A stretch of 7,909 bases of DNA from Desulfobacteraceae bacterium (lineage in GTDB: Bacteria; Desulfobacterota; Desulfobacteria; Desulfobacterales; JAABPS01): NCBI GenBank assembly GCA_011391835.1, contig JAABPS010000121.1:1-7909 (forward strand), read 5' to 3'. Positions 6,018 through 7,909 of the stretch are shown here, in pieces. The position numbers and the translations under genes were made by a program. Positions within the stretch are counted from its first letter, which is position 1, and the number at the start of each line of letters is the position of its first letter. The notes below the pieces were generated by a model. That model did not search any database. It worked only from the letters and a program-made list of their open reading frames with translations, and had not been told where the DNA came from.

Positions 6018-7909
6018 TCAGTCTGCCCGTTTTTGTATTATGTACCCATGTAGGCTGATGGCCAGCTCTGGTGCCTCATTCTCGAGGAGCTGTCGGGCAT
6101 CCTGTGTCAAAAGTGCTACCTTGCAGGTATTGGCTGCTAAGATAGTGTTTTCGGCGGTGGTTGTGCTGAAAGCGGCTTGTGGCGCGATCACATCGCCGGG
6201 GGCAAAAGTGCGCTGGCGCATACCCGTATCGGGATTAGTTTCGGTGGCTTCCCCGGAAACCACCAGATAGAGAGTGTCCAGGCGGGAGTTCTTGGCCATA
6301 ATGACGGCGTTGGCGCTGTAGTCGCGATGCTGAAGCCAGGGAGCAAGGCTCTCGACCAATGCCTCGAAACGTTCTTGTCGTTCCAAGTGGGCGATGACGT
6401 CATCCACGGATTGGTCAAACAGGACATCTCGGTTGCCGACCGAGGTCGTTGTTTCAGTCAGTGCCCCGCATATGATCTGCTCTTCGCACCACTCCAATCC
6501 GTGGTCGAGGTCCGGGAAGAAAGCTATGAATGATGCCGCAGGCTCCGGTAGGTGCGCTTTCAGCGTTTCGACAAATCGCTCGGGTGCCGAGGTAAAAACT
6601 ACCAAGATTCTACCGGCGGCCGCGGTAACGACAAATCGAGTGAAGTTGTTGATGGCCGACACATCAAATCCGGAGACGTTTTTAAAGTCGATAATTACCA
6701 ATGCCGGGTGCGGTTTTGTTGACAGTTTCTCCTTAAGAGAAGCCACCAGGGTGGCTGTGGAGCCGAAAAAGAGATAACCGGCCAGTTCATAGCCGATGAT
6801 ACGTCCGCCCTCGGTGGTGAGAATTTTTCTGTGGGGGATGGGGCGCTGTTTTAGGCTGTGCCGGTTTACGGCTGAAAAGCTGGAGGCAACCACAGGTACG
6901 CGGCTGAAGCGCACCACGAAGAAAATTACCGTGGCCACCAGGCCGAAAGCCACACCTTGAATGAAGCCGAAAATGCCGATTACTAGAAAAATACATACCA
7001 CTATACCATAATCGGCCAGGGGAAGGCGTTTTCGCGTTACGATCAGCCAGTCGTATATGAAAAACAGACCCAGCAGCAGCAGCAGGCCGCCCAGGAGCGG
7101 CCTGGGAAAGAACTCCAGAACGCGCCCTCCGGCAAAAAGAACGACGCCTACAACGGCAGCCGTTACGAGCGCAGTCCAGCGGGAAATTGCTCCGGTCTTG
7201 AATCCCAGAAGTGACAGAGAAATGGCAGGGTAACCGGGAATGGAGCCCCCACAGCCGGCCAGAAAATTGGCCGAGCCGCACACGGTGAACTCACTGTTCA
7301 TATCGGTCTCGCTACCGGTTCCTAACTCAATGCCGCTCATGTTTAGCAGCATCCCAACTACGGTTACCAGCACCACCGTCAAAACACCGGGGACCTGATG
7401 CCACACTACTGCCCAGTTGATCAGAGACAGATCCGAAACGCTGAACGCTGGCCAGAGTCCGTTGGCAGGGAGGCCCGATACGAGGAATCCGGCTGATTTG
7501 GCGTTGTCGATGGAGATTCCGGCGACGGCAAATCCGACATAGAACAACGCGGTAGCAATAGCCATGGAACCCGGCAGAATGAGAAAATGGGACCAACGAA
7601 TCATCACCGCGAACAGCGCGATCCCGTAAACCACTCCAGGTAGCCAAAGGTACGCCACGGCAGGCGTTATCATTTTATGCATAGTTTCCGGAGAGGGGGA
7701 GACACCGCACATCACTGAAATGCCGCCCACACTGAGCAGCCATCCGGAACCGGCTAGAAATCCGCCCACAACCGGGTAGGGCATGAACCTGAGTAAGTTT
7801 GCAAGTCGGAAGCGGCCGACAATCAAAAAGGCCGCTGCCGATGCGACGGATGATACCATCATCGTTGCGGCAACGGTCATGAAGTGGCTGTCCGACGAGG
7901 CCGTAGTTG
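6018..7909 (-). CDS. SulP-family anion transporter with STAS and degenerate cyclic-nucleotide-binding domain (5' end outside window)
   Basis: The frame is open from the right window edge to a TGA at 6018-6020, giving about 629 visible residues. The first about 340 residues form roughly nine hydrophobic segments of a SulP (SLC26-like) inner-membrane carrier. Signatures include GRFRLANLLRFMPYPVVGGF, and the NSEF...GSANFLAGCGGSIPGYPAISLS block before TGAISRW. A STAS domain follows (about 6810-6490), with the FDVSAINNF motif whose Ser codon is at 6657-6659, the position phosphorylated in related anti-sigma-factor antagonists. The C-terminus (about 6390-6024) resembles a cyclic-nucleotide-binding beta-roll (LYLVVSGEA..FAPGDVI). 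However, the phosphate-binding cassette lacks the usual Gly-Glu and Arg: it reads APQAAF...AEN. SulP carriers move sulfate, bicarbonate or other anions; the substrate here is unknown. The first visible Met (7880) lies within the membrane domain and is not the start. Confidence 0.93.
   Translation of the reverse strand, partial: TTASSDSHFMTVAATMMVSSVASAAAFLIVGRFRLANLLRFMPYPVVGGFLAGSGWLLSVGGISVMCGVSPSPETMHKMITPAVAYLWLPGVVYGIALFAVMIRWSHFLILPGSMAIATALFYVGFAVAGISIDNAKSAGFLVSGLPANGLWPAFSVSDLSLINWAVVWHQVPGVLTVVLVTVVGMLLNMSGIELGTGSETDMNSEFTVCGSANFLAGCGGSIPGYPAISLSLLGFKTGAISRWTALVTAAVVGVVLFAGGRVLEFFPRPLLGGLLLLLGLFFIYDWLIVTRKRLPLADYGIVVCIFLVIGIFGFIQGVAFGLVATVIFFVVRFSRVPVVASSFSAVNRHSLKQRPIPHRKILTTEGGRIIGYELAGYLFFGSTATLVASLKEKLSTKPHPALVIIDFKNVSGFDVSAINNFTRFVVTAAAGRILVVFTSAPERFVETLKAHLPEPAASFIAFFPDLDHGLEWCEEQIICGALTETTTSVGNRDVLFDQSVDDVIAHLERQERFEALVESLAPWLQHRDYSANAVIMAKNSRLDTLYLVVSGEATETNPDTGMRQRTFAPGDVIAPQAAFSTTTAENTILAANTCKVALLTQDARQLLENEAPELAISLHGYIIQKRAD

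Overview
The window most likely comes from a Gram-negative bacterium with moderate GC content. Two predicted outer-membrane lipoproteins, a zinc-dependent FolE2-type GTP cyclohydrolase and a SulP transporter fused to STAS and cyclic-nucleotide-binding-like domains fit this. The gene mix and the GC-rich hairpin repeats remind me of Desulfobacterota (deltaproteobacteria), but that placement is an inference from memory and not shown by a marker gene.

Left part (1-2210, plus strand): the 3' end of a TtcA-like PP-loop tRNA-thiolation gene, then folE2 (GTP cyclohydrolase IB), then a 121-bp hairpin repeat that begins on the folE2 stop codon, then a small lipoprotein with a SnoaL/CaMKII-association-like domain, then a 63-residue YwbE-family protein. 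Right part (2432-7909, all minus strand): from right to left, a 5'-truncated SulP transporter, an 83-residue orphan protein, a secreted beta-propeller lipoprotein of the DUF5005/DUF4185 type, and a 510-residue HerA-like (DUF853/YjgR) ATPase that converges on ywbE. All genes look like housekeeping or accessory metabolism. I see no CRISPR array, transposase, tRNA or rRNA, and no complete new defence or biosynthetic system.

The most interesting signals are non-coding. (1) A repeat of about 121-123 bp with two GC-rich hairpins occurs twice in inverted orientation (1234-1354 and 5326-5448), about 93% identical by hand count. The pair brackets about 4 kb that includes the HerA-like and propeller genes. 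(2) A 41-bp module made of two TATGTC-N4/6-TAACAGGC-like units, spaced exactly 21 bp apart, occurs twice in the same orientation (4083-4123 and 5888-5928). Each copy lies 106-119 bp upstream of a minus-strand start codon: the HerA-like ATPase and the orphan 83-residue protein. This suggests an operator shared by two otherwise unrelated genes. A near-consensus sigma-70 promoter (TTGACA-18-TATAAT) sits between the first module and the HerA-like gene.

Apart from folE2 beside a tRNA-thiolation enzyme (both touch nucleotide or tRNA chemistry) and the shared operator, the genes do not form an obvious pathway.
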